Assembly: GCA_025359065.1 (NCBI GenBank)
Contig: JANYHM010000029.1
Coordinates: forward strand, 1-43,930
Reading direction: 5' to 3'
DNA from: Synechococcales cyanobacterium GL140_1_metabinner_5_sub
GTDB taxonomy: Bacteria > Cyanobacteriota > Cyanobacteriia > Cyanobacteriales > Chamaesiphonaceae
DNA length: 43,930 nt
A program made the position numbers and the translations under genes. Each line of letters starts with the position of its first letter. Positions within the stretch are counted from its first letter, which is position 1. Under the pieces are notes generated by a model. The model was given only the letters and a program-made list of their open reading frames with translations, did not search any database and had not been told where the DNA came from. Shown one piece after another: positions 42,458 to 43,930 of the stretch.

Positions 42458-43930
42458 TTAGGTAATTGGAGCAGAAATTTTCCAACTGGAATCAGCATTT
42501 GCAATGAGGCTGGTCGAAAAAGGGTTGCCACTATTCATCAACCAAACTGCATTTGCACCGTTATCATTACGCCAGAGAATATCTGCCGTGTGATCGCTAT
42601 TGAAGTCACCACTTCCGGCAATTTTCCAGTCGTTGGTAACATTGGCAATTACTGATGCCGATGCAAGATTTGTACCGTTCATTTGCCATATAGCAACTGC
42701 TCCATTATCATTACGCCACAGTATATCTGCTTTGCCATCATTGCCAAAGTCATCTATGCCTTCAATTTTCCAGTCGTTGGTGACATTAACAACTACTGAT
42801 GCAGATGCAATATTAGCGCCATCCATTTGCCAGATAGCAACGGCCCCATTGTTATTGCGCCAAAGAATATCGGCTTTGTTATCAGCATTAAAGTCACCGG
42901 TTCCAGCAATTTTCCAGGTGCTATCAACACTGGTGATCAATGAGGTAGAGACGATGTTTGTACCATCCATTTGCCATAATGCTACGGCACCATTATCATT
43001 ACGCCAGAGAATATCAGCCTTATTGTCAGCATTGAAATCACCAGTTCCAGCAATTTTCCAAGTATTGTCAGCACTGGTAATAATGTTTGCAGCAGAAATA
43101 TTGGATCCATTCATTTGCCATAATGCTATGGCACCATTATCATTACGCCAGAGAATATCAGCCTTATTGTCAGCATTGAAATCACCAGTTCCAGTGATTT
43201 TCCAAGTGTTATCAACACTGGTAATAATGTTTGCAGCAGAAATATTGAATCCATTCATTTGCCATAAAGCAACTGCACCATTATCATTACGCCAGAGGAT
43301 ATCAGATTTTTGGTCGTTGCCGAAGTCGTTGCGGGTTGGTTTAAACTGATTTAGTACTGAGTTGCCAGAAAGGTTCTGGAGGGTCGAAATAAAACCGCTA
43401 CCAGCAGTACCTGATGTGCTGAAAAAGTTATTAATTGTCAGGTCATTAGCAGAGTTGAATTGCTGATCACCGTTGAGATCAATTACAAGACTGGTTCCAA
43501 TCCTGCTCAAACCATTGATGATGTTGATAGATGTCGATAGTTGTAATGAATTAACACCACTAAAATCTTCAATAACAGTACCACCTCCAGTACTGTTTTG
43601 TATAATATAGGTATCATTTCCAGCTCCTCCATCCAACGTATCATAACCACCACCACCATTGATAGTATCATTGCCATCACCAGCATTAATAATGTCATTG
43701 CCCAAACCACCGTTAACATTATCATTGCCAGCACCAGAATTGATGGTGTCATCTCCAGAGCCAGTAGTAATATCATCAGCATTAGCAGTACCAATTACGT
43801 TGAATTGCTCAATATTTGCAAAATCAATTCTGTCTGTAGAACCCCGAAAAGCAGTGGAACCAGAAAGTATCATGCCTGCAGTCGTGGTATCGCCTACAGA
43901 GTAATCGATAGTAAGTACATCATTCCCAGA
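42458..43930 (-). CDS. RTX calcium-binding protein with FG-GAP repeats, 3' part (start outside window)
   Basis: The frame is open from the right window edge (43930) to a stop at 42458, so the N-terminus is missing; an internal ATG at 43873 is not the start. At least 490 residues are seen. The first 140 contain hemolysin-type nonapeptides of the GG-G-D-U kind (GSGDDTINSGAGND and GGLGNDIINAGDGNDT), which bind Ca2+ and usually mark proteins exported by type I secretion. Six FG-GAP-like units follow and end about 20 bases before the GH9 gene. It is likely a large surface or secreted protein. No enzyme domain is visible in the part present. Confidence 0.88.
   Translation of the reverse strand, partial: SGNDVLTIDYSVGDTTTAGMILSGSTAFRGSTDRIDFANIEQFNVIGTANADDITTGSGDDTINSGAGNDNVNGGLGNDIINAGDGNDTINGGGGYDTLDGGAGNDTYIIQNSTGGGTVIEDFSGVNSLQLSTSINIINGLSRIGTSLVIDLNGDQQFNSANDLTINNFFSTSGTAGSGFISTLQNLSGNSVLNQFKPTRNDFGNDQKSDILWRNDNGAVALWQMNGFNISAANIITSVDNTWKITGTGDFNADNKADILWRNDNGAIALWQMNGSNISAANIITSADNTWKIAGTGDFNADNKADILWRNDNGAVALWQMDGTNIVSTSLITSVDSTWKIAGTGDFNADNKADILWRNNNGAVAIWQMDGANIASASVVVNVTNDWKIEGIDDFGNDGKADILWRNDNGAVAIWQMNGTNLASASVIANVTNDWKIAGSGDFNSDHTADILWRNDNGANAVWLMNSGNPFSTSLIANADSSWKISAPIT
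42464..43335 (-). repeat. Six FG-GAP-like repeat units of about 144 bp (RTX gene)
   Basis: Six DILWRN-NGA units at 48-codon spacing match those of the adjacent GH9 gene in number, order and linker type, including IEGIDDFGNDGK before unit 5 and GSGDFNSDH before unit 6. The two arrays are therefore paralogous cassettes. Confidence 0.9.

Noticed and set aside
38757-43335. Regularly spaced repeats suggesting a CRISPR-like array
   Set aside because: The 144-base period is an exact multiple of codons, the units are protein-coding throughout, and there are no short identical repeats with unique spacers.
1-43930. tRNA, rRNA or other structured RNA genes
   Set aside because: The intergenic regions were read on both strands; no cloverleaf-like arrangement or CCA-adjacent acceptor pairing was recognised.

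Overview
The window is cyanobacterial chromosome. The gene content says so directly: a Mg-chelatase H subunit for chlorophyll synthesis (chlH), the cyanobacterial/plastid NDH-1 subunit NdhO, the Calvin-cycle regulator CP12, a MenG/UbiE quinone methyltransferase, a CbiD-type cobalamin gene and a DUF1995 gene. Many copies of the cyanobacterial octamer GCGATCGC and its CGATCG core lie inside genes. The genus cannot be fixed from sequence alone. The moderate GC content and the large RTX/FG-GAP surface proteins would suit a filamentous or mat-forming lineage, but that is inference.

Layout. 1-94: the first codons of an IS630-type transposase, cut by the window edge. 267-6670: a periplasmic AMIN/beta-lactamase-fold hydrolase, an exported rhodanese directly followed by queA, menG on the opposite strand, and the overlapping cobalamin pair cbiD-cobB. 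6900-10480: an accessory stretch with a small conserved-looking protein, two Uma2-type nuclease-fold genes, a CFA-like methyltransferase, a decayed reading frame and about 850 bases with no intact gene. 10551-17249: chlH, divergent ndhO, cinA and ribE. 17418-22008: a bifunctional-nuclease (DUF151) gene, an aldo/keto reductase with an Fe-S domain, a membrane protein with a nuclease-like C-terminus and a diguanylate cyclase. 22107-33070: a signalling stretch with a DUF58 gene, a membrane protein, an FHA-kinase, a kinase fused to a formylglycine-generating-enzyme (FGE) domain, tatC, an NDP-sugar pyrophosphorylase, an exported two-domain protein and a PP2C phosphatase. 33273-38549: LD-carboxypeptidase, small membrane protein, an acidic coiled-coil protein, cp12, plsC and a DUF1995 gene. 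38751-43930: two large extracellular-type genes on the minus strand, a GH9 cellulase-like enzyme and the 3' part of an RTX protein, each ending in six FG-GAP-like repeats.

How the genes relate. Photosynthesis and tetrapyrrole genes (chlH, cbiD, cobB, menG, ndhO, cp12) are scattered among housekeeping genes, as is usual in cyanobacteria. Two Ser/Thr kinases and one PP2C phosphatase lie within 9 kb and could form a phospho-signalling set. The paired GH9 and RTX proteins look like one duplicated family of secreted or surface proteins.

Most notable observations: (i) the C-terminal tail of ChlH is duplicated onto the end of the neighbouring Uma2 protein, as if the Uma2 gene had inserted at the chlH 3' end; (ii) the FGE domain fused to a kinase keeps both cysteines that align with the copper-binding pair of true FGEs; (iii) a decayed frame carries three in-frame TAA codons; (iv) a palindromic repeat encodes the end of CinA; (v) CP12 lacks the core Trp; (vi) matching six-unit FG-GAP arrays occur in adjacent genes. 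No complete defence system, CRISPR array, prophage or tRNA gene was seen.
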